The notes under the pieces: model-generated | The model's database searches: none | Told to the model about the DNA's origin: nothing | Seen by the model: only the letters and a program-made list of their open reading frames with translations | Program-made: the position numbers and the translations under genes | Assembly: GCF_004335005.1 (NCBI RefSeq) | Contig: NZ_RQRT01000031.1 | Span: 1 to 47,177 of the forward strand | DNA from: Paracoccus nototheniae | Lineage (GTDB): Bacteria > Pseudomonadota > Alphaproteobacteria > Rhodobacterales > Rhodobacteraceae | DNA: 47,177 bases | Direction of reading: 5' to 3' | Part shown: piece by piece, positions 24,755-35,479 of the stretch | How positions within the stretch are numbered: position 1 is the first letter of the stretch | How the letters are laid out: each line of letters starts with the position of its first letter

Positions 24755-27091
24755 ATGAGCCGCCAGATGACCAGAGTGAGCGAGATCATGCAGACGATGG
24801 AATACGGCCCCTCGACCGAGGATGCATCCGCCGCACGGGACTGGCTGGCCGGTCACGGCAGCTTTGGCCATTTCATCGACGGCGCCTTTACCGCGCCGGC
24901 CGACACCTTCCCGACCCGCGATCCTGCCACAAGCGAGGTTCTGGCCCATGTCTCGCAGGGCTCGGACAGCGACATCGCTGCCGCCGTCGCTGCCGCGCGC
25001 GCCGCACAACCGGGCTGGGCGGCGCTGTCCGGCACCGCGCGCGCCCGATATCTGTATGCGCTGGCCCGCCATGTGCAGAAACGCGAACGCTTGCTGTCGG
25101 TGCTGGAAACGCTGGACAATGGCAAGCCGATCCGGGAATCGCGCGACATCGACGTGCCGCTGGTCGCCCGGCACCTCTATCACCATGCGGGCTGGGCCGA
25201 GCTGCGCGACAGCCGCTTTCCCGGCCACGCGCCCTTGGGTGTCTGCGGCCAGATCATCCCGTGGAATTTCCCGCTGCTGATGCTGGCCTGGAAGATCGCG
25301 CCCGCCTTGGCCGCAGGCAATACGGTCGTTCTGAAGCCCGCCGAATACACCCCCCTGACCGCGCTGGCCTTTGCCCAGATCTGCCAGCAGATCGGCCTGC
25401 CCGCAGGCGTCGTCAATATCGTGACCGGTGACGGGACCACGGGGGCGGCGCTGGTCGCCTCGGATGTGGACAAGATCGCCTTTACCGGCTCGACCGAGGT
25501 CGGGCGTGGCATCGCGCGGGCGCTGGCTGGAACGGGGCGCCGCCTGACGCTGGAGCTGGGCGGCAAATCGCCCTTTGTCGTGATGGAGGATGCCGATCTG
25601 GACGCCGCGGTTGAGGGCGTCGTGGACAGCATCTGGTTCAATCAGGGGCAGGTCTGCTGCGCCGGGTCGCGCATTCTGGTGGCCGAGGCGGTCGCGCCCC
25701 TGTTCGAGGATCTGCTGCGCGCCCGCATGGACCGCTTGCGCGTGGGCGCGCCCTTGGACAAATCCACCGATATCGGCGCCATCGTCGATCCGGTGCAAAA
25801 GGCCCGCATCCTGTCGATCTGCAAGGCGGCGGTCGATCACGGCGCCGAGCTGATCGGCGGTCAGCCGCAGGACGGCTGCTTCATCGCGCCCGGCTATCTG
25901 CGCAATATCGCCCCCGCCAATCCCGGCATGACCGAGGAAATCTTTGGCCCCATCGCCACCCTGTCCACCTTCCGCACGGCGGATGAGGCGGTCGAGCTGG
26001 CCAATGCCACCCGTTATGGGCTGGCGGGATCGGTCTGGTCTGAAAGCGCGACGGTCGCCACCGATCTGGCGGCGCGGATCAAGGCCGGGGTGATCTGGAT
26101 CAATGCTGCGAACCTCTTCGACGCCGCCGCACCCTTTGGCGGCATGCGCGAAAGCGGCTATGGCCGCGAAGGCGGGGCGGCGGGGATGCTGGATTATCTG
26201 GCCGGTCCTGCCGTGACACCCGCCCCCGACAGACCCGGTGCGGTGGCAACGACCAACCCGTCCGACGCGACGGCCATCGACCGCACCGCCAAGCTGTATA
26301 TCGGCGGCGCGCAGAAGCGGCCCGATGGCGGCGCGATGTATCCGGTGCGGGGCGGACTGGCCCCTCTGGGCAGCCGCAAGGACATCCGCAACGCCGTCGA
26401 GGCCGCCTCCAAAGCCGGGAAATGGGCCGCGATGGGCGGTCATGGCCGCGCACAGGTGCTGTATTTCATTGCTGAAAACCTCGCGGCGCGCGCCACCGAA
26501 TTCGCCTCCCGCACCAGCAAGGCCGAGGTCGAGGCCGCCATCGACCGCGCCTTCCACTATGCCGCATGGGCCGACAAGTTCGACGGGACCACGGTGCAGG
26601 CAAAGCCCGGTCATCTGGTGACGGTAATCCCCGAACCCTCGGGCATCATCGGGATCGCCTGCCCGGACGCCCAGCCCCTTGCGGGCTTCCTGTCGCTTGT
26701 CCTGCCCGCCATCGCCATGGGCAACACGGTCGTCGTGATCCCGTCCGAGAGCGATCCGCTGCCGGTGATTGATCTTGCGCAGGTCTTCGATACCTCTGAC
26801 CTGCCGGGCGGCGTGGTCAATATCGTCACCGGCCCGCAATCCGATCTGTCCCTCCATCTGGCCGCACATGACGAGGTCACGGCTTTCTGGCATGCCGGCG
26901 CCGGGACCGATCTGACCGCGATCGACCAGGCGGCCAGCGGCAATCTGAAGCCGGTCTGGCCCATCCCCCCCCGCGACTGGACAGGGTCTGAGGCACAGGG
27001 AGAGACCTTCCTGCGTCACGCCACGCGGCAAAAGACCATCTGGCTGCTCTATGGCGCCTTGCCCGCAGGCAGCGGCGGTGCGGCCTACTGA
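24755..27091 (+). CDS. Double-domain aldehyde dehydrogenase (ALDH16-like)
   Basis: A 778-residue protein with two aldehyde dehydrogenase units. The first (about 35-500) is complete: NAD region PWNFPLLM, LKPAEYTP, FTGSTEVG, general base E267 in LELGGKSP, and nucleophile C301 in GQVCCAGSR. The second (about 515-770) has the fold (SGIIGIACPD, VLPAIAMGNTVVVIPSE, NIVTG) but no nucleophile Cys: the equivalent segment reads EVTAFWHAG. This is the known ALDH16 design, where the C-terminal unit is structural. Following deoC by nine bases, it probably oxidises acetaldehyde to acetate. The chosen start is the first ATG (24755); M5 or M12 are alternatives. Confidence 0.93.
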   Translation: MSRQMTRVSEIMQTMEYGPSTEDASAARDWLAGHGSFGHFIDGAFTAPADTFPTRDPATSEVLAHVSQGSDSDIAAAVAAARAAQPGWAALSGTARARYLYALARHVQKRERLLSVLETLDNGKPIRESRDIDVPLVARHLYHHAGWAELRDSRFPGHAPLGVCGQIIPWNFPLLMLAWKIAPALAAGNTVVLKPAEYTPLTALAFAQICQQIGLPAGVVNIVTGDGTTGAALVASDVDKIAFTGSTEVGRGIARALAGTGRRLTLELGGKSPFVVMEDADLDAAVEGVVDSIWFNQGQVCCAGSRILVAEAVAPLFEDLLRARMDRLRVGAPLDKSTDIGAIVDPVQKARILSICKAAVDHGAELIGGQPQDGCFIAPGYLRNIAPANPGMTEEIFGPIATLSTFRTADEAVELANATRYGLAGSVWSESATVATDLAARIKAGVIWINAANLFDAAAPFGGMRESGYGREGGAAGMLDYLAGPAVTPAPDRPGAVATTNPSDATAIDRTAKLYIGGAQKRPDGGAMYPVRGGLAPLGSRKDIRNAVEAASKAGKWAAMGGHGRAQVLYFIAENLAARATEFASRTSKAEVEAAIDRAFHYAAWADKFDGTTVQAKPGHLVTVIPEPSGIIGIACPDAQPLAGFLSLVLPAIAMGNTVVVIPSESDPLPVIDLAQVFDTSDLPGGVVNIVTGPQSDLSLHLAAHDEVTAFWHAGAGTDLTAIDQAASGNLKPVWPIPPRDWTGSEAQGETFLRHATRQKTIWLLYGALPAGSGGAAY

Positions 27092-27101
27092 ATGCAAAAA
27101 A

Positions 27102-27130
27102 AGGGGGCATTCTGCCCCCCTCTTGTCCTT
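27102..27130 (+). terminator. Intrinsic terminator after the aldehyde dehydrogenase gene
   Basis: GGGGGCA-TTC-TGCCCCC (27103-27109 / 27113-27119) follows an A7 tract and is followed by CTCTTGTCCTT. With the A tract read as T on the minus strand, it could also serve transcripts arriving from the opposite strand. Confidence 0.7.
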
Positions 27131-27150
27131 CGGCCAATTCACCCCCCTGA

Positions 27151-27242
27151 GGATATTTGCACCAAGATGAAGTCGTTTCCTTTCATCTTGGTTGAAATAT
27201 CCCGGGGGGGATCGCCGTCAGGCGATGGGGGGCTGGCCCCCC
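27151..27242. repeat. Dispersed hairpin-plus-core repeat, copy C pair
   Basis: A degenerate core (GATATTTGCACCAAGATG, from 27152) faces a second core (27181-27203, reverse orientation), again as an inverted pair. The second continues into ATCGCC-GTCA-GGCGAT (27211-27226) and GGGGGG-CTGG-CCCCCC (27227-27242). The whole 27181-27242 segment is nearly identical to 11636-11697. It sits between two convergent genes and touches the oppC stop codon. Confidence 0.8.
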
Positions 27243-28247
27243 TCAGCGGCCCCGGATCCGCGGATCCATGGCATCGCGCAGGCCGTCGCCGATATAGTTG
27301 ACACAGAGCACCGTCAACGAGATCAGCAGACCCGGGAAGATCACCCGCCACGGGTACAGGACCATCTGATCGACCGCATCGAACAGCAGCCGGCCCCAGG
27401 TCGGGAAATCGGGCGGGAAGCCCAAGCCAAGGAAGCTGAGCGCGGATTCCGTGATGATCGCCGTGGCGATGCCCAGGGTGGCTGCGACCATGATGGGCGA
27501 CAGCACGTTGGGCAGGATATGGCGGGTGATCATCCGATGCGCGGGCGTACCGATCGAGCGGGCGGCGAGGATGAACTCGCGTTCCTTCAGGCCCAGAACC
27601 TCGCCGCGCACGATGCGGGCAGCCTGCATCCAGCTGGTCGCGCCGATCGCCGTCACGATCAGGAAAAAGATCCCCAGGGCCGGGCCGAAGGTCTGCGACA
27701 GGGTTTCGCGGAACAGGGTGACCATCAGCAAAAGCAGGGGCAGCAGCGGCAATGCCAGAAACAGCTCGGTCAGGCGCATCAGCGGGCCGTCCAGCCTGCG
27801 GAAATATCCCGACATGACGCCGATCAGGCTGCCGATGGTGATGGCGATGATCATCGCGGTCAGCCCCACCGCGATCGAGACCTGCCCCCCGGCCATCAGT
27901 CGCGCCAGCAGATCGCGGCCCAGCTGGTCGGTGCCCAGAGGATGGGTCGTCGAAAAGCCCGAATTGCGGGCGCGGATGTCCACATAGGTCGGATCGATGG
28001 TCCAGATCAGCGGTCCCACCGACACGAAGAGGATGATCGACACGAAGATCACCAGCCCCAGCATCGCACCGCGATGGCTGCGGAACTGGCGCCAGACATC
28101 GGACCACTGACTGCGGTTTGCCTCGGTCGCGGGCTGAGCGGCCACGGCTGTGACAGGCGCACTGACCGCGCCGGGGGCTGCGGCATGCAGGTCGGTCAGC
28201 CGTGCCTCGGGATCGGGGCGGGAGGCGGGGGTGTTGATATCAGTCAT
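27243..28247 (-). CDS. oppC: Peptide ABC transporter permease, OppC/DppC type
   Basis: A 334-residue inner-membrane permease. A long polar N-terminal segment (1-65) is followed by TM1 (about 73-93), a periplasmic loop, and the binding-protein-dependent transport core with five further helices. The coupling motif for the ATPase is the EAA loop around GEVLGLKEREFILAARSIG. The C-terminal GDGLRDAMDPRIRGR is the usual DppC/OppC ending. The start ATG (28245-28247) overlaps the oppB end by eight bases. It forms the membrane channel with OppB. Confidence 0.93.
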   Translation of the reverse strand: MTDINTPASRPDPEARLTDLHAAAPGAVSAPVTAVAAQPATEANRSQWSDVWRQFRSHRGAMLGLVIFVSIILFVSVGPLIWTIDPTYVDIRARNSGFSTTHPLGTDQLGRDLLARLMAGGQVSIAVGLTAMIIAITIGSLIGVMSGYFRRLDGPLMRLTELFLALPLLPLLLLMVTLFRETLSQTFGPALGIFFLIVTAIGATSWMQAARIVRGEVLGLKEREFILAARSIGTPAHRMITRHILPNVLSPIMVAATLGIATAIITESALSFLGLGFPPDFPTWGRLLFDAVDQMVLYPWRVIFPGLLISLTVLCVNYIGDGLRDAMDPRIRGR

Positions 28248-29247
28248 AGCGGATCCTCGGGTCCAGCACCCCATAGAGGATGTCTGCAATCAGGGTGAAA
28301 ACGACGATCAGAATGGCAAAGATGAAGGTCAGCGTCAGCACCATCGGGATGTCGTTTCCGTGGATCGCGGTGATCAGCAATTGTCCCAGACCGTTCACCT
28401 TGAACACCTGTTCGGTGATAATCGCGCCGCCGAAGACGGCGGGCAGGCCAAGCGCGATGACCGTCACGACGGGGATCAGGCTGTTTCTCAGCACATGTTT
28501 CAGCACCACGACCCGTTCGGACAGGCCCTTGGCGCGGGCGGTGCGGACGTAATCCTGCCCCAGATTGTCCAGCATGGACGAGCGCATGAACCGGCTGATC
28601 TGCGCGGCATTATACAGTGCCAGCACCGTCACCGGCATGACCATCTGGCGGGCCTGTTCCTTGAAGCTGGCCCAGTCATTCACCTCCAGCGTGGTGTTGT
28701 AGACCGAGGGAAACCACTGCAGGTTCACGGCAAAGATGATGATCAGCACGACGCCGGTGAAGAAGGTCGGCATCGAAAAACCGATCATCGAGATGAAGGT
28801 GCCGATCTGGTCGAACCAGCTGTATTGCTTGTAGGCCGACAGGATGCCGATCGGAATCGCGATCAGGATGCCCACGACATAGGACATGCCCACGACCGTC
28901 AGGGTCTGGGGCAGGCGCTGTGCGATCACGTCGAACACCGGGCTGCGCGACTGAAAGCTGATGATGCGTTGGGCCCCCTGACTGAAATCGGTGCCAAAGA
29001 TCTGGTCGGTCCAGTACAGCGGCTCGACCCAGAAGAACTGCTTCAGCCACAGAAGATAGCGCACGGGCCACGGCTCTCCCAGGCCCAGGGCGGCGCGCAT
29101 GCGTTCGCGCACCTCGGGCGGGACGGTCAGGGGGACGTCGCCCAACGGATCGCCGGGCGAGGCCTCCAGCAGCAGGAAGATCACCAGCGAGATGAACAGC
29201 AATGTCGGGATGGCCAGCAGCAGCCGGCGCAGGGTGAAGTTCAGCAT
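28240..29247 (-). CDS. oppB: Peptide ABC transporter permease, OppB/DppB type
   Basis: A 335-residue inner-membrane permease. TM1 is at 9-27 (LLLAIPTLLFISLVIFLLL), followed by the family segment SPGDPLG and five more helices. The EAA-like ATPase contact is in YVRTARAKGLSERVVVLKHVLRNSLIP. It ends in the DPRIRYD tail typical of OppB/DppB. A loop of about 60 residues after TM1 (residues 45-110) is longer than in E. coli DppB. It lies between oppA, with a large hairpin in the gap, and oppC, with overlap. Confidence 0.94.
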   Translation of the reverse strand: MLNFTLRRLLLAIPTLLFISLVIFLLLEASPGDPLGDVPLTVPPEVRERMRAALGLGEPWPVRYLLWLKQFFWVEPLYWTDQIFGTDFSQGAQRIISFQSRSPVFDVIAQRLPQTLTVVGMSYVVGILIAIPIGILSAYKQYSWFDQIGTFISMIGFSMPTFFTGVVLIIIFAVNLQWFPSVYNTTLEVNDWASFKEQARQMVMPVTVLALYNAAQISRFMRSSMLDNLGQDYVRTARAKGLSERVVVLKHVLRNSLIPVVTVIALGLPAVFGGAIITEQVFKVNGLGQLLITAIHGNDIPMVLTLTFIFAILIVVFTLIADILYGVLDPRIRYD

Positions 29248-29307
29248 GGGGATGCGGTCCTTGGGGCGGCAGGGCGCGGACGTCCTGCCATGTCAGGCGG
29301 GAAGGGC

Positions 29308-29336
29308 GCCGCCCCGGCCGCGCGGGCCGGGGCGGC
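29308..29336 (-). terminator. 12-bp GC hairpin between oppA and oppB
   Basis: A perfect 12-bp stem (GCCGCCCCGGCC / GGCCGGGGCGGC) with a 5-base loop lies 8 bases after the oppA stop and 60 bases before oppB. Such elements commonly stabilise the binding-protein mRNA or cut back transcription, giving more OppA than permease. It lacks a T run, so partial read-through is expected. Confidence 0.6.
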
Positions 29337-29344
29337 GGGGCGTG

Positions 29345-31051
29345 TCACTGTTCGACGCGGGTCCAGTCCGCGATGTTCCAGATCTCGCTGTCCCAGCCAT
29401 TCAGCTGGACATTGCCAAGCGTGTTGGCATGGGCCGAGGCCGTGCCGCGATAGACCAGCGGGATGATCGAATTGGTGTCGCGGGTCAGCAACAGGTTCAT
29501 CGCCTTGCCCATCTCGGCGCGCGCGGCCGGATCGACGATGCCCTCGATCTCGTCCACCATCCGGTCGTATTCCGGGTCGCAGACGCGGCTGATATTCTCG
29601 CCCTGCCACTGGTTGGCGGGCGAGGGGGCCTTGTCGCAGCTGTGCTTGGACAGGTAGGGGGCCGGGTTGTTGCCGTCGAAATTGTCGGCATACATCTGCA
29701 CGTCGGCATAGAACTTTTGCAGCGTGTCGGGCGAGCCCGCATCCGATCCGAAGAAGACCGAGGCATCGACCGTCTTCAATTCGGTGTTGATGCCGATTTC
29801 CGACCACCACTGCTTGATCAGGGCCTGAAAGTCCTGACGCACGGCATTGACCGAGGTCTGGAAGACCATGTTCAGCTGCACGCCATCCCTTTCACGGATG
29901 CCGTTGCCACCCATGACCCACCCGGCCTCGTCCAGCAACGCGTTCGCTCCGGCGATGTCCTGGGTCAGGCATTCGGTGTTGCTGGCATCCACCCATGCCT
30001 CGGGCGCGGGGACATAGTTGCAGGTCGCCTGACCCGAGGTGCCATAGCCGATCTCGACCAGCAGCTCGCGGTCGATGGCCATGGACAGCGCCTTGCGCAC
30101 CGCCGGGTCCGACAGGAAGGGATGCGGATGGGCCTGGGTCGAACGCTCTCCCTCGGGCAGGGACGACGATGGGTCGGTCAGGTTGACATGAATGCGTTCG
30201 ACCAGCGTGCCGAAGGCTGCCGAGACTTTGCCCAGACCCGCAGCCTCCATCCCGGCGATGACGTCGGGGGCCAGCTGGGTGTTCCAGGCGTAATCGAACT
30301 CGCCGGTTTCCAGAACCGAGCGGGCCGCCCCTGCGGCATCGCCGCCACCCTTGACCAGCACGGTCGCGAAGGCGGGCTTGGCGGGGTCGCGATATTCGGG
30401 ATTGGCCTCGAGGCTGATCGTATCGTTGGTCAGGAACTGCGTCACGCGGAACGGGCCGGTGCCGATGGGGCCGAAATTCTGCTCGGTGCAGGTCGGCGCA
30501 TTCTCGCCCAGACAGTTTTCGAACTGCGCCTTTTGCAGAACCGGCGACTGCGATCCGACGAAGGCCGAGAAGGGATCGGCGCGGGGCGCGTTGAAGGTGA
30601 TCTTGACGGTCTGCGGATCGATAGCCTCGATGGCGGTGATGCCCTCGAACTTGGCCAGCTGCGAGCAGCCACCCTCGGGCGACATGCAGTAATCGCCGGT
30701 GAAGACCACATCATCGGCGGTAAAGGGCGTGCCGTCCGACCACGTGATATCGTCGCGCAGCGTCCAGGTGACCGAGGTCAGATCCTCGGCGATGCCGCCA
30801 TTCTCGAGGCTGGGAATTTCCGTGACGAGGCGGGGATAGATCTTGCCGTCGGCGTCGTATCCGGCCAGCGGCTCCAGCACCATGCTGCCTGCGATCACCT
30901 CTTTGGTGCCGCCCGACAGATAGGGATGCATCACGGTGGGGGCCTGCCACATGATGATGCTCAGCTGTCCGTCGCTGCCGCGTTCGGCAAAGGCCGCCGG
31001 GGCCATGGCCATCGTCGCGGCGGCGCCCATCAGAACGGTTCTCAGTTTCAT
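29345..31051 (-). CDS. oppA: Peptide ABC transporter substrate-binding protein
   Basis: A 568-residue periplasmic family 5 solute-binding protein. The signal peptide is residues 1-22 (MKLRTVLMGAAATMAMAPAAFA). The two-lobed domain shows the family phrases LRDDITWSDGTPFTADDVVFT and GTGPFRVTQF, followed by ALSMAIDRELLVEIGYGTSG. Several cysteines come in nearby pairs (PEGGC region, NCLGENAPTC), suggesting disulfides. Of the two adjacent ATGs I chose 31049-31051, six bases after AGGAG. It is divergent from the ATPase gene. Dipeptides or oligopeptides are the likely substrate; the specificity is not shown by the sequence. Confidence 0.93.
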   Translation of the reverse strand: MKLRTVLMGAAATMAMAPAAFAERGSDGQLSIIMWQAPTVMHPYLSGGTKEVIAGSMVLEPLAGYDADGKIYPRLVTEIPSLENGGIAEDLTSVTWTLRDDITWSDGTPFTADDVVFTGDYCMSPEGGCSQLAKFEGITAIEAIDPQTVKITFNAPRADPFSAFVGSQSPVLQKAQFENCLGENAPTCTEQNFGPIGTGPFRVTQFLTNDTISLEANPEYRDPAKPAFATVLVKGGGDAAGAARSVLETGEFDYAWNTQLAPDVIAGMEAAGLGKVSAAFGTLVERIHVNLTDPSSSLPEGERSTQAHPHPFLSDPAVRKALSMAIDRELLVEIGYGTSGQATCNYVPAPEAWVDASNTECLTQDIAGANALLDEAGWVMGGNGIRERDGVQLNMVFQTSVNAVRQDFQALIKQWWSEIGINTELKTVDASVFFGSDAGSPDTLQKFYADVQMYADNFDGNNPAPYLSKHSCDKAPSPANQWQGENISRVCDPEYDRMVDEIEGIVDPAARAEMGKAMNLLLTRDTNSIIPLVYRGTASAHANTLGNVQLNGWDSEIWNIADWTRVEQ

Positions 31052-31253
31052 CATTCTCTCCTGTTGGGTGTTGCGGCCCGCGGGGGGATCCACGCCACCT
31101 TCAGCCATTCTGGGGCTGGTTGTTCTGTTTGGTTTCCGGTGGTCCGGGTCGGTGTTCGTGTTGTCATCATCCCTGCGGAATGCGCGCATCATCGAACGAA
31201 GCCCGCGCGGAAAGCAAGACCCCTCGCACCGTTCGGGCGGTTCGGTTTCACCT

Positions 31254-31281
31254 TTGACTTTCCGGGGGCAGCCGCTAGCCT
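31254..31281 (+). promoter_or_regulatory. Candidate promoter for the double ATPase gene
   Basis: TTGACT (31254-31259), a 16-base spacer and TAGCCT (31276-31281), 31 bases before the ATG at 31312. The -35 is strong, the -10 partial. Confidence 0.45.
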
Positions 31282-31311
31282 GCCTGCTTGGACATTTCCG
31301 GGGGCCAGACC

Positions 31312-33144
<1,833 letters not shown>

Positions 33145-33264
33145 CAGGGTTGCCCAGTTTGCGGACGGTTTTGCCGTCCCCAGGGCGGGCCGGGCCGCAA
33201 AGCCCGGCGCGCCCTCTTGCAGATCGTGCAGGAAATCGCCACCCTGCGCCCGAAGGAGACACCC

Positions 33265-34431
33265 ATGCCCGTCAAGAACCGCTTTGCCGAACTGCTGCCC
33301 GAAATCACCGCCTGGCGCCGCGATTTCCACGAACACCCCGAGCTTTTGTACGATGTCCACCGCACCGCAGGCCGCGTCGCCGATCTGCTGCGCGAATTCG
33401 GCTGTGACGAGGTGACCGAGGGCGTCGGCCAGACCGGCGTGGTCGGCGTCATCAAGGGGCGCAGCGACACCAAGGGTCGCGTGGTGGGTCTGCGCGCCGA
33501 TATGGACGCGCTGCCGATCGTGGAGCAGACGGGCGTGGAATATGCCTCCAAGACGCCCGGCAAGATGCATGCCTGCGGCCATGACGGTCACACCGCCATG
33601 CTGCTGGGCGCCGCCAAATATCTGGCCGAGACCCGCAATTTCGACGGCACCGCGGTGGTCATCTTCCAGCCCGCCGAAGAGGGCGGCGCCGGTGGCGAGG
33701 CGATGGTCAAGGACGGTCTCGTCGATCGTTGGAAGATCGATGAGTTCTATGGCATGCACAATATGCCCGGCATGCCGGTGGGCAGCTTTTCGATCCGGCC
33801 CGGCGCGATGATGGCGGCGGCGGATCAGTTCGACATCACCGTCACCGGCAAGGGCGGCCATGCCGCCAAGCCGCATGAATGCATCGACACCACGCTGACG
33901 GCGGCGCAGATCGTCGTCGCCCTGCAATCGGTGGTGGCGCGCAATATCGACCCGCTGAAGAACGCCGTCATCTCGGTCTGCGTCGTGTCGACGGATTCGA
34001 CGGCCTATAACGTGATCCCGCAGGTCGTGCAGCTGAAGGGCACCGCCCGCAGTCTGGCCCCCGAGGTCCGCGACCAGTTGGAAGAGGCGATCACCCGCGT
34101 GTCCACCAACATCGCCGCCGCGATGGGGGCCACGGCATCGGTCGATTATCATCGCGGCTATCCGGTCACCATGAACGACGAACGGGCAACCGATTGGGCC
34201 GCCGACGTGGCGCGCGACATTTCGGGCGACGTGAACATGGACATGCAGCCGATGATGGGCGGCGAGGATTTCAGCTATATGCTGAACGAACGTCCCGGCG
34301 CCTATATCTGGGTCGGCAATGGCGATACGGCGATGGTCCATCACCCCGCCTATAATTTCAGCGACGAGGCGATCCCGGCGGGTTCCAGCTGGTATGCGGG
34401 CATGGTCGAGGCGCGGCTGCCCGCCGCCTGA
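33265..34431 (+). CDS. M20 family amidohydrolase / carboxypeptidase (hippurate hydrolase-like)
   Basis: A 388-residue cytoplasmic metalloenzyme that removes acyl groups from amino acids or cleaves short peptides. Metal-site motifs are HACGHDGH (102-109, with C104 and H106), the catalytic EE pair E138-E139 in PAEEG, and GGEDFSYM near the end; the dimerisation domain lies between, with GKGGHAAKPHECID. The ATG follows GAAGGAGACACCC, a strong ribosome binding site. Its position after the peptide transporter ATPase suggests it works on the imported substrate. Confidence 0.92.
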   Translation: MPVKNRFAELLPEITAWRRDFHEHPELLYDVHRTAGRVADLLREFGCDEVTEGVGQTGVVGVIKGRSDTKGRVVGLRADMDALPIVEQTGVEYASKTPGKMHACGHDGHTAMLLGAAKYLAETRNFDGTAVVIFQPAEEGGAGGEAMVKDGLVDRWKIDEFYGMHNMPGMPVGSFSIRPGAMMAAADQFDITVTGKGGHAAKPHECIDTTLTAAQIVVALQSVVARNIDPLKNAVISVCVVSTDSTAYNVIPQVVQLKGTARSLAPEVRDQLEEAITRVSTNIAAAMGATASVDYHRGYPVTMNDERATDWAADVARDISGDVNMDMQPMMGGEDFSYMLNERPGAYIWVGNGDTAMVHHPAYNFSDEAIPAGSSWYAGMVEARLPAA

Positions 34432-34483
34432 CATCGCCCGCCTGACATTGCCCGCGTGTGATGTCGCCCGCGTGTGATGTCGC
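34425..34483. repeat. Short degenerate tandem repeats after the amidohydrolase gene
   Basis: Four units of 14-16 bases: GCCTGACATCGCCC, GCCTGACATTGCCC, GCGTGTGATGTCGCCC, GCGTGTGATGTCGC. The first unit carries the stop codon of the amidohydrolase gene. They look like slippage duplications. Confidence 0.65.
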
Positions 34484-34585
34484 AGCGGGCCTGCGCCCCG
34501 TCGCAAACATGATTGCCCTTGCCCCGCAAAGGGTTGAAATGTCGGTGGCGTTCGCGCCATCGACACATAAGGGGACCGCCAAGCC

Positions 34586-35470
34586 ATGAAAACCTTTACC
34601 CTGCGCGTCACCTGCGCCTCGACCCGGGGAATCGTCGCGGCGATCTCGGGCTATCTGGCCGAGGCGGATTGCAACATCACCGACAGCGCGCAGTTCGACG
34701 ATACCGAAACGGGGCGTTTCTTCATGCGCGTCAGTTTCCGGTCCGAAGGGGCGGCGACGCTGGACGACCTGCGGGCGGGCTTTGTCCCCATCGCCAAGCG
34801 TTTCGGCATGGAGGCCGAACTGTCCGACGATGCGGTCAAGAAAAAGGTGCTGATCATGGTCAGCCGCTTTGGCCATTGCCTGAACGATCTGCTGTATCGC
34901 TGGCGCATCGGCGCCCTGCCGATCGAGATCGTGGGCGTCATCTCGAATCATCATGAATATCAGAAGGTTGTCGTCAATCACGACATTCCGTTCCACATGA
35001 TCCGCGTCACCCCCGACAACAAGGCCGAAGCCGAGGCCCGGCAGATGGACATCATCGACCAGACCGGGGCTGAATTGGTGGTGCTGGCGCGTTACATGCA
35101 GGTGCTGTCGGACCGGATGTGCCAGCAGATGTCGGGGCGGATCATCAACATCCACCATTCCTTCCTGCCCAGCTTCAAGGGCGCGAACCCCTACAAGCAG
35201 GCCTATGAACGGGGCGTCAAGCTGATCGGCGCGACCAGCCATTATGTGACCGCCGATCTGGACGAAGGCCCGATCATCGAACAGGATACCGTCCGGGTGA
35301 CCCATGCGCAAAGCCCCGGCGATTACGTCAGCCTTGGCCGCGACGTCGAGGCGCAGGTGCTGGCCCGTGCGGTTCATGCCCATATCCACGGGCGCGTCTT
35401 CCTGAATGCGGCCAAGACGGTGGTCTTTCCGCCGTCGCCGGGCAGCTATGCCAGCGAGCGGATGGGCTGA
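34586..35470 (+). CDS. purU: Formyltetrahydrofolate deformylase
   Basis: A 294-residue enzyme that hydrolyses 10-formyl-THF to formate and THF, balancing one-carbon pools. Residues 1-80 are an ACT domain, and 85-294 are the formyltransferase-like catalytic domain. The triad is N188 and H190 (NIHHSFLPSFKGANPY) plus D226 (YVTADLDEGP). The ATG at 34586 follows AAGGGGACC. It stands alone between two oppositely oriented neighbours. Confidence 0.95.
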   Translation: MKTFTLRVTCASTRGIVAAISGYLAEADCNITDSAQFDDTETGRFFMRVSFRSEGAATLDDLRAGFVPIAKRFGMEAELSDDAVKKKVLIMVSRFGHCLNDLLYRWRIGALPIEIVGVISNHHEYQKVVVNHDIPFHMIRVTPDNKAEAEARQMDIIDQTGAELVVLARYMQVLSDRMCQQMSGRIINIHHSFLPSFKGANPYKQAYERGVKLIGATSHYVTADLDEGPIIEQDTVRVTHAQSPGDYVSLGRDVEAQVLARAVHAHIHGRVFLNAAKTVVFPPSPGSYASERMG

Positions 35471-35479
35471 GGCCCCCCG

